Shown here in pieces: positions 1-9,245 of a DNA stretch of 64,000 nt. The stretch is taken from contig NZ_LMKV01000029.1 of NCBI RefSeq assembly GCF_001421665.1, positions 1,171-65,170 on the forward strand, in the 5' to 3' direction. The translations under genes were made by a program, and so were the position numbers. This DNA is from Sphingobium sp. Leaf26 (lineage in GTDB: Bacteria > Pseudomonadota > Alphaproteobacteria > Sphingomonadales > Sphingomonadaceae). The notes beneath the pieces are model-generated. The model was given only the letters and a program-made list of their open reading frames with translations. It did not search any database and was not told the origin of the DNA. Numbering within the stretch: the stretch's first letter is position 1; every line of letters begins with the position of its first letter.

Positions 1-147
1 CATGGCCAGCAGCGGCGCCTATCCAACCGCGTTTTCACATTCCACGACAATATCATCGACCTTTGCTGCGAAGCCTGGAACAGGCTGGTCGATCAGCCAT
101 GGCGCATCATGACCATCGGACGCCGCAAATGGGCGCGTGGGTCGTGA
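1..147 (+). CDS. IS630-family transposase, C-terminal end (partial)
   Basis: The first 147 bases read in frame 1 as 48 residues ending at a TGA at 145-147. The tail contains FHDNIIDLCCEAWN, RLVDQPWRIMTIG and RRKWA, which is the typical carboxy end of IS630-type DDE transposases. The gene enters from beyond the left edge, so whether the element is intact cannot be judged. No terminal inverted repeat is obvious in the 16 bases before the dctA stop codon, so the right end of the element must lie almost on top of the dctA 3' end. The family call rests on motif recognition. Confidence 0.75.
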   Translation, partial: HGQQRRLSNRVFTFHDNIIDLCCEAWNRLVDQPWRIMTIGRRKWARGS

Positions 148-163
148 TCAATGCAGATTGGTA

Positions 164-1495
164 TTAGTCGGGCACGACCTCCTGCATATCAGGCGTGGGG
201 TCAAGCGGAAGACCCGCCATCGCAGCGTTGAAGCGCTCGCGATCCAGCCCCTTTTCCCATGCCGACACCACTACCGTCGCCACGGCATTGCCGACGAAGT
301 TGGTCAGACTCCGGCATTCACTCATGAAACGATCGACACCCAGGATCAGCGTCATACCCGCCACCGGCACCGACGGCACGATCGACAGCGTCGCCGCCAG
401 CGTGATGAACCCCGCGCCGGTAACGCCCGCGGCACCCTTGGACGAGATCATCGCCACCAACAGCAGCAATATCTGCTGCTCCAGGCTGAGATCGACATTG
501 CACGCCTGGGCGATGAACAACGCCGCCAGCGTCATGTAGATATTGGTGCCGTCGAGGTTGAAACTGTATCCGGTCGGCACGACCAGCCCGACCACCGACT
601 TGCGACACCCTGCCCGCTCCATCTTCTCGATCAGGCTGGGCAATGCCGCTTCCGAAGAAGATGTGCCCAGCACAAGCAATAGTTCCGCCTTCAGATAACG
701 GATCAGGTGCAGGATGTTGAAGCCCACCGCCCAGGCGACTGCACCCAACACGACCAGCACGAACAAAAGCGACGTCAGGTAGAAGGTCGCAACCAGCCCG
801 GCCAGATTGGCAAGCGTGCCAACGCCATATTCGGCAATGGTGAAGGCCATGGCGCCAAAGGCCCCGATCGGCGCCGCCTTCATCAGGATCGACACCAGCT
901 TGAACACGGCGTGACTGGCCGATTCCAGCACCGTCATCAGTGGTTGCGCCTTGTCCCCGATCAGGGTCAACGCGATGCCGAACAGGATCGCCACGAACAG
1001 CACCTGCAATATGTTGCCGTCCGCCACCGCCGACACCATCGTCGACGGGATGATGCTCATCAGGAAGCCGGTCAGGGTGCGCTCATGCGCCTGATGCGCA
1101 TAATCGGCGACCTTGCCGGCATCGAGCGTGGCGGGATCAATATTAAGGCCAGCGCCCGGCTGGACGAAATTGGCGACGATCAGGCCGACCACTAGCGCCA
1201 GAGTTGAGAATGTCAGGAAATAGCCGAATGCCTTGGCGGCGACCCGGCCGATCGCCCCCAATTCCTTCATGCCGGCAATACCGGTAACGATCGTCAGGAA
1301 GATCACCGGGGCGATGATCATCTTCACCAGCTTGATGAAGGCTTCGCCCAGCGGTTTCAACTGCTTGCCAACATCGGGCCAGACATGGCCGATCAGTACG
1401 CCCAGCGCGATCGCAGCCAGCACCTGAACATAGAGTTGACGATAGAAAGGCAGCCGGGGCGTCGCCTGAACCGGCGAGTTTGGCGATGGCAGCAT
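164..1495 (-). CDS. dctA: C4-dicarboxylate:cation symporter DctA
   Basis: The 443-residue protein has the full layout of the dicarboxylate/amino acid:cation symporter family: about eight hydrophobic segments, an [21 protein letters not shown] stretch near residues 54-74, the serine-rich reentrant loop [11 protein letters not shown] and the substrate-binding segment [12 protein letters not shown]. It imports succinate, fumarate and malate across the inner membrane with sodium or protons. Length fits DctA (about 430-450). The start is an ATG at 1495 with only a weak GGGGGA upstream. It is a single-gene unit between the transposase tail and a tRNA. Other members of the family transport glutamate, so substrate is inferred from overall resemblance. 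Confidence 0.9.
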   Translation of the reverse strand: MLPSPNSPVQATPRLPFYRQLYVQVLAAIALGVLIGHVWPDVGKQLKPLGEAFIKLVKMIIAPVIFLTIVTGIAGMKELGAIGRVAAKAFGYFLTFSTLALVVGLIVANFVQPGAGLNIDPATLDAGKVADYAHQAHERTLTGFLMSIIPSTMVSAVADGNILQVLFVAILFGIALTLIGDKAQPLMTVLESASHAVFKLVSILMKAAPIGAFGAMAFTIAEYGVGTLANLAGLVATFYLTSLLFVLVVLGAVAWAVGFNILHLIRYLKAELLLVLGTSSSEAALPSLIEKMERAGCRKSVVGLVVPTGYSFNLDGTNIYMTLAALFIAQACNVDLSLEQQILLLLVAMISSKGAAGVTGAGFITLAATLSIVPSVPVAGMTLILGVDRFMSECRSLTNFVGNAVATVVVSAWEKGLDRERFNAAMAGLPLDPTPDMQEVVPD

Positions 1496-1624
1496 GATGG
1501 TTGGCGTCCCCCTGTTTGCGCCGCAGCATATGGGCGGCCCCTGCCCTGTCCAGAAGAATATCGACCCGTTTCAATTTCCTGCTTGCGCGAGCCACCGACC
1601 CTCGTTATTGGCCCCCTCCACGGC

Positions 1625-1699
1625 GGGCGTGTAGCTCAGTGGTAGAGCACTGTGTTGACATCGCAGGGGTCGCAAGTTCAATCCTTGCCACGCCCACCA
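1625..1699 (+). tRNA. tRNA-Val (anticodon GAC)
   Basis: A complete cloverleaf can be drawn: acceptor GGGCGTG (1625-1631) pairs with CACGCCC (1689-1695), the anticodon stem CTGTG (1650-1654) pairs with CGCAG (1662-1666), and the T stem GCAAG/CTTGC frames a TTCAATC loop. The seven-base anticodon loop TTGACAT puts GAC at 1657-1659, which reads the valine codon GUC. The CCA end is encoded at 1697-1699. Confidence 0.95.
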
Positions 1700-1703
1700 T
1701 GAC

Positions 1704-1740
1704 AAAGCCCGTCGCTTCCGATGAAGCGGCGGGCTTTCTC
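1704..1740 (+). terminator. rho-independent terminator of the tRNA
   Basis: The 14-bp stem at 1704-1717 pairs with 1724-1737 with a single G-T wobble. It has a six-base loop and is followed by TTTCTCTTTT. It starts five bases after the CCA end, as expected for a monocistronic tRNA. Confidence 0.85.
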
Positions 1741-1766
1741 TTTTCCAGCTTCTGACCAACCGCAGA

Positions 1767-1919
1767 TCAGCGCAAGGCGACCTTGGCGTCACCCAGCTTG
1801 CGGCAGGCTTCGCGCTTCGCCGACAGGGCACGCTCGACCTTTGCCCAGACGACTATGTCGGCAGCGGTAATCGTCTCTTCATCGAAAGAGCGGGCGGGGA
1901 GCGAAATCAGAACGGACAT
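1767..1919 (-). CDS. small hypothetical protein (50 aa)
   Basis: An ATG at 1919 opens a 50-codon frame ending at TGA 1767-1769. The product begins MSVLISLPARSFDEETITA, then has an amphipathic helix-like stretch rich in Ala, Lys, Arg and Glu with one cysteine, and ends GDAKVALR. I do not recognise a family. It fills the space between the tRNA terminator and the nucleosidase gene. No clear Shine-Dalgarno sequence precedes the ATG, so this is a tentative gene call. Confidence 0.35.
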   Translation of the reverse strand: MSVLISLPARSFDEETITAADIVVWAKVERALSAKREACRKLGDAKVALR

Positions 1920-2027
1920 GGGCAAGATCAACTCAGGGGACGAACACAGGCTCGACTATAGCCTGTGCCAATGTCACGGGGGTGTCCTGAACATTACAGA
2001 CTGGCAATGCGCCGGATCGGAGCGAGA

Positions 2028-2690
2028 ATGGCGACAGCATGCGAGACGATCGGCGGGCAGCGGGTGCTGTTCGTCATGGCGGTGGACGCCGAATATGGCC
2101 CGCACCTGCGGGCGCGCTTCACGCCACTGCTGACCGGCGTCGGGCCGATAGAGGCGGCGCTCGCCACCGGCATGGCATTACAGGAGTTGGAGCGGCAACA
2201 GGTTCGACCCGATCTTGCCGTCTCCCTGGGATCAGCCGGATCGCGCATCTGCCCGCTGGGCGAGATTTTCCAGATCGCCAGCGTGTCGTGGCGCGACATG
2301 GATGCCTCCCGCCTGGGTTTTACCAAGGGCGTAACGCCGCTCACCGATCATCCGATCGACGTACCGCTGGTGACGCCGCTCACCCTCCCCTCGGTCCGAT
2401 TATCGACCGGCGCCAATGTGGTGGGCGGCGATGACTATGCCGCGATCGACGCGGACATGGTCGATATGGAGACATTTGCGGTGGCGCGCGCCTGTGAGCG
2501 GTTCGGTGTGCCATTGATGGGGCTGCGCGGCGTGTCCGATGGTCCTGGCGAACTGGACCATATCCATGGCTGGATGGAATTGCTCGGCCTGATTGACGAG
2601 CGGTTGGCGCAGGTCGTGGACCTGTTGCCTGAAGCGCTAAACCGTCAGCAGCCGCCTTTCATGACGGCGCTGCGCGGCCAGGACAACTGA
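2028..2690 (+). CDS. 5'-methylthioadenosine/S-adenosylhomocysteine nucleosidase-like
   Basis: The 220-residue protein belongs to the PNP/MTA nucleosidase fold. It shows the N-terminal VLFVMAVDAEYGP with the acid Glu22, SLGSAGS near residues 66-72, GGDDY, the ribose-contacting VDMETF (145-150) and the catalytic SDG with Asp171. Such enzymes cleave adenine from methylthioadenosine or SAH in the methyl cycle. The frame extends upstream, but the ATG at 2028 is preceded by GGAGCGAGA, so it is taken as start. The 3' end overlaps the opposite-strand lipoprotein gene by 46 bp. Specificity among MTA, SAH and related nucleosides cannot be read from sequence alone. Confidence 0.85.
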   Translation: MATACETIGGQRVLFVMAVDAEYGPHLRARFTPLLTGVGPIEAALATGMALQELERQQVRPDLAVSLGSAGSRICPLGEIFQIASVSWRDMDASRLGFTKGVTPLTDHPIDVPLVTPLTLPSVRLSTGANVVGGDDYAAIDADMVDMETFAVARACERFGVPLMGLRGVSDGPGELDHIHGWMELLGLIDERLAQVVDLLPEALNRQQPPFMTALRGQDN

Positions 2691-3721
2691 TAGGTCACCA
2701 GAAAGCCGTCATGGTCTGACAGTTCGGGACCGCTGGGGCCACCGTCGAACATCGCCTCGACGCGGATTGGGTGAACCGAAACCGTATCGCCAGGCCAAAA
2801 AAAATGCAGATCCTGCGTGTCCATCCAGGGTTCGTCGCCATCCCATGACATCTGCACATCGCAACCCGATGCGGGATCGGCGCAGACGCGATGGACCAAG
2901 TCGAGCGACTGGTAGCGAGAGAAACTCTCCCAACGATCTTCGGAATGACGCATGTTGAAATCGCCGCCGAAGATCAGCGGATAGGCGTCATCATGGCTGC
3001 GGTCGATGAAGACGGAGGCTTCGAGCGATTGCCGATCATGGGCGGCGAGATTGCGGTGAGCCGGCGCGCGGGAAGCGCCACGGCTGTTCATATGGGTGTC
3101 GTATATGTCGATCGGCGTCGGCGCGCCGGGGATAGCGATGCGCGCCAACATGATCCCCTTGTTGGCAAGGCAGTCGATCCCGGCGCAGGAGCGCCGGCCG
3201 TAGGCGTGCATATCGACATGGACGATCGGGTAGCGCGAGGCGATGGCAAGGCCGCTGCCGGTCAGGTGCAGGCCGACTTCACCGCGCTTGATGTGCGATC
3301 GTCCGGGCAGCGTCTCCTTCGTTACGCCCTGCGCGCGGGTCGTGCGGCGCGGGCCGGTAACGATGGCGGGATAGCCGGTGGCGGCGATCGCCTGCTTGGC
3401 TGCGCCGCTGAACATTTCCTGGAAAAGAACGACATCGGGCGCCCGTCCCTCTGCGCGCAAGCCGGCCAGTCGTTCGCCGATGGCCCGCAGCGAGGGGGCC
3501 CGGCCCGATCGGGCGGGCCAGCCCAGACCCTCGATATTATAGGTTAGAACCGACAGGGTCGTGGTCACGCGCTCCCGATCCGGTGCGGCGAAGATGGGCG
3601 GAGTTGCCTCCGCGCAACTTAGGGCACGGCGGGGAAGTGGCGTGGCACAACCGGTCGTCAACAGGGCAAATGCCAGCGCCGTGCCCCGCATACCCCTGAT
3701 CCATCGCTGTAGCGCCGCCAT
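2645..3721 (-). CDS. lipoprotein of the endonuclease/exonuclease/phosphatase superfamily
   Basis: A 358-residue protein with a signal peptide ending in a lipobox (LLTTGCAT), so it is probably anchored in an envelope membrane. The rest shows the EEP fold: LSVLTYNIEGL, VVLFQEMF, IYDTHMNSRG, IFGGDFNMRHS and a terminal LSDHDGFLVTY, which supply the metal-binding Asn, Glu, Asp and His residues. Members include sphingomyelinases, phosphatases and nucleases, and the substrate here is unknown. It starts 13 bp after the apt stop and is probably cotranscribed with it. A start at Met11 is also possible and would give the usual shorter signal peptide. Confidence 0.8.
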   Translation of the reverse strand: MAALQRWIRGMRGTALAFALLTTGCATPLPRRALSCAEATPPIFAAPDRERVTTTLSVLTYNIEGLGWPARSGRAPSLRAIGERLAGLRAEGRAPDVVLFQEMFSGAAKQAIAATGYPAIVTGPRRTTRAQGVTKETLPGRSHIKRGEVGLHLTGSGLAIASRYPIVHVDMHAYGRRSCAGIDCLANKGIMLARIAIPGAPTPIDIYDTHMNSRGASRAPAHRNLAAHDRQSLEASVFIDRSHDDAYPLIFGGDFNMRHSEDRWESFSRYQSLDLVHRVCADPASGCDVQMSWDGDEPWMDTQDLHFFWPGDTVSVHPIRVEAMFDGGPSGPELSDHDGFLVTYQLSWPRSAVMKGGC

Positions 3722-3734
3722 GGGTCTGCCCGGC

Positions 3735-4271
3735 CTATTCGCCCTCGAAGACGATCAGCGCCTGCGATGCGACGCCGTCGGCCTCCAGTGCCGCCTTGCC
3801 GCCCAGATCGGGCAGATCGACCGCGAACAGCGCCATGAGGACACTCGCGCCCTGTTCACGCAACAGTTGCGCAGCCGCCAAAGCGGTGCCCCCGGTGGCG
3901 ATCAGATCGTCGACCAGGATGACGCGCGCGCCCTGGGGCACCTGCCCTTCATGCAGTTCCAGCCGGTCCGTGCCATATTCCAGCACATAGTCGATCCCCA
4001 CGACCTTGCCCGGCAGCTTGCCCTTTTTGCGCACCGGCACGAAGCCCTTGCCCAGCGCATGGGCGAGCGCCGCGCCGAGGATGAAGCCGCGCGCCTCGAT
4101 CCCGACGATCAGGTCGGCATCCAGCGGGCGCGCGACGTTGACCAGCCGGTCTACCAGTTCGGCAAAACCGGGACCATCGGCCAGCAATGTCGTCACGTCT
4201 CGGAACATGATGCCCGGCTTTGGAAAGTCGGGAATAGTGCGGATCAGGGCCGTCAGGCTGTCGATGCTCAT
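3735..4271 (-). CDS. apt: adenine phosphoribosyltransferase
   Basis: The 178 residues match the length and order of Apt: [20 protein letters not shown] at the N-terminus, [23 protein letters not shown], the tyrosine-containing [13 protein letters not shown], and the PRPP-binding [14 protein letters not shown]. It joins adenine to PRPP to make AMP in the cytosol. The ATG is preceded by GGAGGCGGC, an excellent ribosome binding site. That site directly abuts a long hairpin at 4281-4327 that separates apt from petC upstream. Confidence 0.95.
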   Translation of the reverse strand: MSIDSLTALIRTIPDFPKPGIMFRDVTTLLADGPGFAELVDRLVNVARPLDADLIVGIEARGFILGAALAHALGKGFVPVRKKGKLPGKVVGIDYVLEYGTDRLELHEGQVPQGARVILVDDLIATGGTALAAAQLLREQGASVLMALFAVDLPDLGGKAALEADGVASQALIVFEGE

Positions 4272-4280
4272 GCCGCCTCC

Positions 4281-4327
4281 ATAGAGAATGGGCGCGGCTC
4301 CCTCAAGGAACCGCGCCCATTCTCTAT
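4281..4327 (-). repeat. long perfect hairpin between petC and apt
   Basis: Seventeen bases at 4281-4297 pair perfectly with 4311-4327, and three further pairs leave a five-base loop. In the leftward transcript the stem lies after petC and ends just before the GGAGG of apt. There is no U run, so it is not a classic terminator. It could protect the petABC mRNA 3' end or uncouple apt expression. Confidence 0.8.
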
Positions 4328-4360
4328 GAAATATGGCATTTTGTCTCAGATCGTCAGATT

Positions 4361-5212
4361 TCAGACGGCCGCCTTCTTCTTGTCCGCCCAGATATTCTGG
4401 TAGGACATATAGGCCAGGCCCGTGGCGATCAGCAGGAAGATGATCGTCGCCAGGCCCGCGCTGCGGCGATTCTCAAGCTTCGGTTCGGCGGTCCAGGTCA
4501 GGAATGCCGACACGTCCTGCGCCATCTGGTCCACGGTCGCCTTGGTGCCGTCGCCATAGGTCACCTGACCTTCGGCCGACAGCGGGGGCGCCATGGCGAG
4601 GTTGAGGTTGGGGAAATAGGGGTTGTAGTGCAGCCCCTCCGGCGTCTTGGCATCCGGGAAATGCTTGAGCAGTTCTGCCGGTTGTTCCTGGAAGCCCGTC
4701 AGCAGCGAATAGACATAGGCGCTGCCGTGGTGGCGAGCCTTGGTCATCAGCGACAGATCCGGCGGGATCGCATTGTTGTTCGCCGCCGCCGCCGCGACAT
4801 TGTTCGCGAAGGGCTTGGGGAAGTGATCGGCCGGGACCGGGTCACGGGTCGACGCCTCGCCGGTGGCGGGGTCGACCGATGGGGTCTTGATCGCCCACTG
4901 CTTGGCGATCGCCTTCACTTCGGCCTCGTTATAGCCGAGCGCCTCGAGATCGCGGAAGGCAACGAACTTCAGGCTGTGACAGGCGGAGCAGACTTCCTTG
5001 AACACCTGGAAGCCGCGCTGGAGCTGCTGCTTGTCATATTTGCCGAAGGGGCCGTCGAACGAGAAGGAGACATGCTTTACCGGCTCATGGAACTCATGTT
5101 CCACCGTAGGTACGGGCGGTTCGGAGACATATGCCACCGCACCGATCAGGAAGGAAATGAACAGCCAGCCTGCAAAGAAGAGGCCGACGAGGAATGCGCC
5201 AATGCGAACCAT
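4361..5212 (-). CDS. petC: cytochrome c1 of the bc1 complex
   Basis: A 283-residue protein with an N-terminal hydrophobic segment (about residues 3-28), the haem c attachment site CSACH at residues 75-79, a methionine ligand region LNLAMAPPL, and a C-terminal anchor helix ending in basic residues (WADKKKAAV). This is the standard layout of alphaproteobacterial cytochrome c1, which passes electrons from the Rieske cluster to soluble cytochrome c at the periplasmic face. It is the third gene of the leftward petA-petB-petC operon and begins 15 bp after petB. Confidence 0.95.
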   Translation of the reverse strand: MVRIGAFLVGLFFAGWLFISFLIGAVAYVSEPPVPTVEHEFHEPVKHVSFSFDGPFGKYDKQQLQRGFQVFKEVCSACHSLKFVAFRDLEALGYNEAEVKAIAKQWAIKTPSVDPATGEASTRDPVPADHFPKPFANNVAAAAANNNAIPPDLSLMTKARHHGSAYVYSLLTGFQEQPAELLKHFPDAKTPEGLHYNPYFPNLNLAMAPPLSAEGQVTYGDGTKATVDQMAQDVSAFLTWTAEPKLENRRSAGLATIIFLLIATGLAYMSYQNIWADKKKAAV

Positions 5213-5227
5213 GGTCTTATCTACCCC

Positions 5228-6520
5228 TTATTCGGCCGGGACCGCGACGGTTTCGCCGTCGGTCTTGCCATATTTCGCCAGCACCGCCTCGGTGATCGAG
5301 CCGGGCAGCGGCAGCGGCTTTTCAAAGCGCGATATCAGCGGAAGAATAATCAGGAAATGGGCGAAATAATAGGCCGCCGCGACCTGGCTCATCATGACAT
5401 AGGGTTCTTCCGCCGGCGCGCCGCCCAACCAGCCCAGGATCAATACGTCGATGACGAGGATCCAGAAAAACTTGTTGAAGGTCGGCCGATACTTGCCCGA
5501 TCGCACCGGCGACGTGTCCAGCCAGGGAAGGAAGAAGAGCAGCAGGATCGACGCGAACATCGCCAGCACGCCCAGCAGCTTCGCGGGGACGAAGAAGAAG
5601 TCCACCGTGAAGGCGCGCAGGATCGCGTAGAAGGGCCAGAAATACCATTCCGGCACGATGTGCGCGGGAGTCGAAAGCGGGTTCGCCTCGATATAGTTAT
5701 CCGGGTGCCCCAGGAAATTGGGCGCGAAGAACAGCAGGATCGAGAAGGCGATCAGGAAGATGCCCGCGCCGAAGCCGTCCTTGGCGGTGTAATAGGGATG
5801 GAAGGGCACGGTGTCCTGCGGCCCCTTCACTTCCACGCCGGTCGGGTTCGAGGAACCCGGAATATGCAGCGCCCAGATGTGCAGGATGATGACGCCCGCA
5901 ATCACGAAGGGCAGCAGGAAGTGGAGCGAGAAGAAGCGGTTCAGCGAGGCGTTGCCGGGCGCGAAGCCGCCCAGCAGCCAGGTCTGGATCGGCTCGCCCA
6001 CGACCGGGATCGCGCCGAACAGGCCGGTAATGACCTTCGCGCCCCAGTAGCTCATCTGGCCCCAGGGAAGCACATAGCCCATGAAAGCGGTCGCCATCAT
6101 CAGCAGGAAGATGACGAGGCCGAGCAGCCACACCATTTCACGGGGCGCCTTGTAGGAGCCGAAATAGAGGCCGCGGAAGATGTGGAGATAGACCACGATG
6201 AAGAAGAAGCTGGCGCCGTTGGCGTGGGCATAGCGCATCAGCCAGCCCGCATTCACGTCGCGCATCGTCTGTTCGACGGTGCCGAAGGCGACCAGATCAT
6301 TGGCGCCATAATGCATCGCCATGATGACGCCGGTAACGATCTGGATAACCAGCGCAAGGCCAGCGAGAACACCGAAGTTCCAAAAATAATTGAGGTTGCG
6401 CGGAACCGGATAGCCAGCACCGACGGCGTTGTAGACGAGGCGCGGCAAAGGCAGCTTCTCATCGACCCACTGCATCACGGGATGCTTGGGGGTATATTGC
6501 TCAGCCCAAGGAAAGCTCAT
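5228..6520 (-). CDS. petB: cytochrome b of the bc1 complex
   Basis: The 430-residue protein has eight or more transmembrane helices with the haem-ligand histidines ([20 protein letters not shown] and [15 protein letters not shown]), the Qo motif PEWYF, and [18 protein letters not shown]. It forms the quinol-oxidising membrane core of complex III. The frame can be extended to a TTG at 6535, but the ATG at 6520 is preceded by GAGGGGG at ideal spacing and gives the normal MSFPWAEQ N-terminus. That ribosome binding site overlaps the petA stop codon region, suggesting translational coupling. Confidence 0.95.
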   Translation of the reverse strand: MSFPWAEQYTPKHPVMQWVDEKLPLPRLVYNAVGAGYPVPRNLNYFWNFGVLAGLALVIQIVTGVIMAMHYGANDLVAFGTVEQTMRDVNAGWLMRYAHANGASFFFIVVYLHIFRGLYFGSYKAPREMVWLLGLVIFLLMMATAFMGYVLPWGQMSYWGAKVITGLFGAIPVVGEPIQTWLLGGFAPGNASLNRFFSLHFLLPFVIAGVIILHIWALHIPGSSNPTGVEVKGPQDTVPFHPYYTAKDGFGAGIFLIAFSILLFFAPNFLGHPDNYIEANPLSTPAHIVPEWYFWPFYAILRAFTVDFFFVPAKLLGVLAMFASILLLFFLPWLDTSPVRSGKYRPTFNKFFWILVIDVLILGWLGGAPAEEPYVMMSQVAAAYYFAHFLIILPLISRFEKPLPLPGSITEAVLAKYGKTDGETVAVPAE

Positions 6521-6531
6521 GTCGGTCCCCC

Positions 6532-7098
6532 TCAACCCACGAGAATGGCGGTGTCGGAAGTGAAGCTGTACTTCGGCACTTCCAGATTTTTGGGGGCAGG
6601 CCCCTTACGGATGCGGGCGGCAGTGTCATAGGACGATCCGTGGCAAGGGCAGAAATAACCGCCGAATTCGCCGCGATTCTCGCCTTCGCCCGCGCCCAGC
6701 GGCACGCAGCCCAGATGGGTGCACACGCCCATGGTCACCAGCCACTGCTTCTTGCCGTCAACGGTGCGCTCTTCCAGCGTCTGCGGGTCGCGCAGCGTGG
6801 AAGGATCGACCTTGTCGGCTTCGGCAATTTCCTTCGGCGTCAGTTGGCGCACGAACAGCGGCTGACTGCGGAACGTGGTCTTGATCGCCTGACCGGGCTG
6901 GATTGCCGAAAGATCGACCTCAGCCGATGCCAGCGCCAGCACGTCGGCGCTGGGATTCATCTGGTCGACGAGTGGGAGGACCACAGCGACCGCGCCGACC
7001 CCGGCGAAGCTCACTGCGGCGATGTTGATAAAATCCCGGCGGCGTACGCCATCTTCGCCGGATGGACCCGTACCGTCTATCTGTTCAACGCTCGCCAT
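6532..7098 (-). CDS. petA: Rieske iron-sulfur subunit of the bc1 complex
   Basis: A 188-residue ubiquinol-cytochrome c reductase iron-sulfur subunit. It has a twin-arginine-like [10 protein letters not shown] start of the membrane anchor (residues 19-45), the first cluster motif CTHLGC at 126-131 and the second CPCHGSSYD from residue 150. These ligate the [2Fe-2S] cluster that moves between cytochromes b and c1. It is the promoter-proximal gene of the operon. The 194-bp gap to the divergent trmL must hold both promoters, although no convincing core elements stand out. Confidence 0.95.
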   Translation of the reverse strand: MASVEQIDGTGPSGEDGVRRRDFINIAAVSFAGVGAVAVVLPLVDQMNPSADVLALASAEVDLSAIQPGQAIKTTFRSQPLFVRQLTPKEIAEADKVDPSTLRDPQTLEERTVDGKKQWLVTMGVCTHLGCVPLGAGEGENRGEFGGYFCPCHGSSYDTAARIRKGPAPKNLEVPKYSFTSDTAILVG

Positions 7099-7292
7099 GC
7101 ACCTCTACCCTTGCAAGACTTCCCTGTCACACCGGAATGCCGTTGCCGGCGCTGATTATCAAGGGTTTTGGGCACTCGACCAAGGGTCGACCCGCCTCCC
7201 CCCGGCGTGGTTCGAGGGGCGTGATAACCGCACTGCGCCCGCTTTGCCAGTCGCAATATCACCTAGCCTATTGCAAATGCTCTTGATCGACT

Positions 7293-7763
7293 ATGGCGCA
7301 ACCTATGCGTATCGCCCTTTATCAACCGGAGATTGCCGGCAATGTCGGCGCCATATTGCGCCTGGCCGCCTGCTTTCAGGTGCCGGTCGACATCATCATG
7401 CCCACCGGATTCGCCTTTTCCGACGCCCGCCTGAAACGCGCGGCGATGGATTATGGGGAATCCGCGGACGTCACCCGACACGCCAATTTTGCCGCTTTCG
7501 ATGCGGAGCGGCGGGCGCAGGGCCGCCGCCTGCTGCTGATGAGCGCCCACGCCTCGCAGAAATTGCCGGAAGTGCAGTTCCAGCCCGACGACGTGCTGCT
7601 GATGGGATCGGAAAGCGCCGGCGTACCGATCGACGTGCGCGATCTGGCGGACATCCGCATTCGCATCCCGATGGCGCCGGGTTTTCGATCCTTGAACATC
7701 GCCGTTTCCACCGGCATCGCTGTCGCCGAAGCCCTTCGCCAGACCGGAAAGTTTCCCGAATGA
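7293..7763 (+). CDS. trmL: tRNA (cytidine(34)-2'-O)-methyltransferase TrmL
   Basis: A 156-residue SPOUT methyltransferase of the length typical of TrmL. It shows the N-terminal MRIALYQPEIAGNVGAILRLAACF, then MGSESAGVP and the knotted SAM-binding segment IRIPMAPGFRSLNIAVSTGIAVAEALRQ. It methylates the wobble base of tRNA-Leu isoacceptors. The first ATG (7293) and an in-frame ATG four codons later are both possible starts. The stop overlaps the hemF ATG as ATGA. Confidence 0.93.
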   Translation: MAQPMRIALYQPEIAGNVGAILRLAACFQVPVDIIMPTGFAFSDARLKRAAMDYGESADVTRHANFAAFDAERRAQGRRLLLMSAHASQKLPEVQFQPDDVLLMGSESAGVPIDVRDLADIRIRIPMAPGFRSLNIAVSTGIAVAEALRQTGKFPE

Positions 7764-8650
7764 CCGTCAGCAATCCGATTCCCGCCGTCCCCTTCGCGCT
7801 GGACGCCCGACAGCAGGCGGCGCGCGCATGGTTCGAATCGCTACGGGACCGGATCTGCGCCGAGTTCGAGGCGATCGAGCGGGAAGCGGGCAGCGATGCG
7901 CGTTTCGATTTCACCGCATGGGATCGCGAAGCCGAAGGGCAGGCGCCCGGTGAAGGCGGGGGGGGCGTGCGCGGTGTTATGAAGGGCAAGGTCTTCGAGA
8001 AGGTCGGCGTCAATGTGTCGACCGTCGGTGGCGAATTTGCCCCCGGCTTTGCCCAGACCATCCATGGCGCGGCCGACAATCCCGCCTTCTTCGCCACCGG
8101 CATCAGCCTGGTCGCGCATATGGCCAATCCGCATGTTCCGGCCGTGCATATGAACACCCGCTATCTGATGACGACCAAAAGCTGGTTCGGTGGCGGCGCG
8201 GATCTCAACCCGCCCCTGCCGCGCGACGAAGATACAGCGCATTTCCATGATGTGCTGAAGGGTGCCTGCGACGCACATGACACAAATCACTATTCACGCT
8301 TCAAGGCGTGGGCGGACGAATATTTCTTCATCCCGCATCGCAATGTGCATCGCGGTGTCGGCGGCATCTTCTACGATCATCTGGAGTGCGCCGACGATAC
8401 CGCGTTCGACGCGCATTTCGCCTTCACCCGTGCGGTCGGCGACGCTTTTCTCAACGCCTTCCCGCCGATCGTGCGACGGCGCATGAGCGAATCGTGGAAC
8501 GAAGCAGACTATCGCACCATGCTGGAATGGCGCGGTCGCTATGCCGAATTCAACCTGGTCCATGATCGCGGCACATTGTTCGGCCTCAAGACCGGCGGCA
8601 ATATCGATGCGATCCTGATGAGCCTGCCACCGATGGCGAGCTGGAACTGA
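7760..8650 (+). CDS. hemF: oxygen-dependent coproporphyrinogen III oxidase
   Basis: A 296-residue HemF. Diagnostic segments are VMKGKVFEKVGVNVSTVGGEF, the signature NPHVPAVHMNTRY, WFGGGADLNP, IPHRNVHRGVGGIFYD and FNLVHDRGTLFGLKTGGNIDAILMSLPP near the C-terminus. It decarboxylates two propionates of coproporphyrinogen III with O2 in haem synthesis. The frame is open far upstream through trmL, but the ATG at 7760 overlaps the trmL stop by four bases and gives the normal length. Downstream the acetyltransferase gene overlaps by one base. Confidence 0.95.
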   Translation: MTVSNPIPAVPFALDARQQAARAWFESLRDRICAEFEAIEREAGSDARFDFTAWDREAEGQAPGEGGGGVRGVMKGKVFEKVGVNVSTVGGEFAPGFAQTIHGAADNPAFFATGISLVAHMANPHVPAVHMNTRYLMTTKSWFGGGADLNPPLPRDEDTAHFHDVLKGACDAHDTNHYSRFKAWADEYFFIPHRNVHRGVGGIFYDHLECADDTAFDAHFAFTRAVGDAFLNAFPPIVRRRMSESWNEADYRTMLEWRGRYAEFNLVHDRGTLFGLKTGGNIDAILMSLPPMASWN

Positions 8651-9240
8651 TGCCCTTCCTTCCGGTCGAACCCGGCATGGTGGCGACGGTCGTCACCCAT
8701 CTGGAGATGCTGGAACGACCGAAGCCAGCCCCGATCCCGCCCACACCGCTGCGGCTGGTGCCGTGGAGGCGACCGGATCTGGATGCCTATCGCACCCTGT
8801 TCCGCCGCGTCGGGGCGCCCTGGCTATGGTTTTCGCGGCTGGTAATGGCCGATTCGGACCTGGCGGCGATCCTTCATGATCCAGCGGTGGAGGTCTATGC
8901 GGTCACTGATCCGCGCGGGACCGAAGTCGGCTTGCTGGAACTGGATTTCCGCTCGCCGCCCGATTGCGAGTTGAGCTTTTTCGGACTCGTGCCGGAACTG
9001 AACGGCAAGGGGCTGGGCCGCTGGCTGATGGCACAGGCCAGGTCGCTCGCCTGGCGCAAGGGCGTGGAGCGCTTCTGGGTCCACACCTGTACGCTGGACA
9101 GCCCGGCAGCGCTCGGCTTTTACATCCGGTCAGGCTTCACCGCCTATGGGCGCGAAATCGAAACCTTCGCCGACCCGCGGCTGGCAGGCGTGCTACCGAG
9201 CGAGGCCGCGCCCCATGTGCCGTTGCTGGGCATGCGATAG
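8650..9240 (+). CDS. GNAT-family N-acetyltransferase
   Basis: A 196-residue protein with a GNAT core: the beta4 strand EVGLLELDF, the acetyl-CoA loop ELNGKGLGRWLMAQARSLA (Q/RxxGxG/A type), then VHTCTLDSPAALGFYIRSGF. An extra 45-residue N-terminal segment precedes the domain. The acceptor is unknown. The ATG overlaps the hemF stop as TGATG, making this the last gene of a trmL-hemF operon. Nothing in the sequence links it to haem or tRNA metabolism beyond position. Confidence 0.85.
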   Translation: MPFLPVEPGMVATVVTHLEMLERPKPAPIPPTPLRLVPWRRPDLDAYRTLFRRVGAPWLWFSRLVMADSDLAAILHDPAVEVYAVTDPRGTEVGLLELDFRSPPDCELSFFGLVPELNGKGLGRWLMAQARSLAWRKGVERFWVHTCTLDSPAALGFYIRSGFTAYGREIETFADPRLAGVLPSEAAPHVPLLGMR

Positions 9241-9245
9241 GCCAC

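Noticed and set aside
1571..1831. Leftward 86-codon frame across the tRNA
   Set aside because: It is antisense to tRNA-Val and its terminator. The WQGLNLRPLRCQHSALPLSY-type peptide is a well-known spurious translation of the tRNA complement.
4628..6631. Rightward 667-codon frame opposite petC and petB
   Set aside because: It lies entirely antisense to two certain genes and its product is Arg/Glu/Asp/His-rich low complexity typical of a GC-rich shadow frame.
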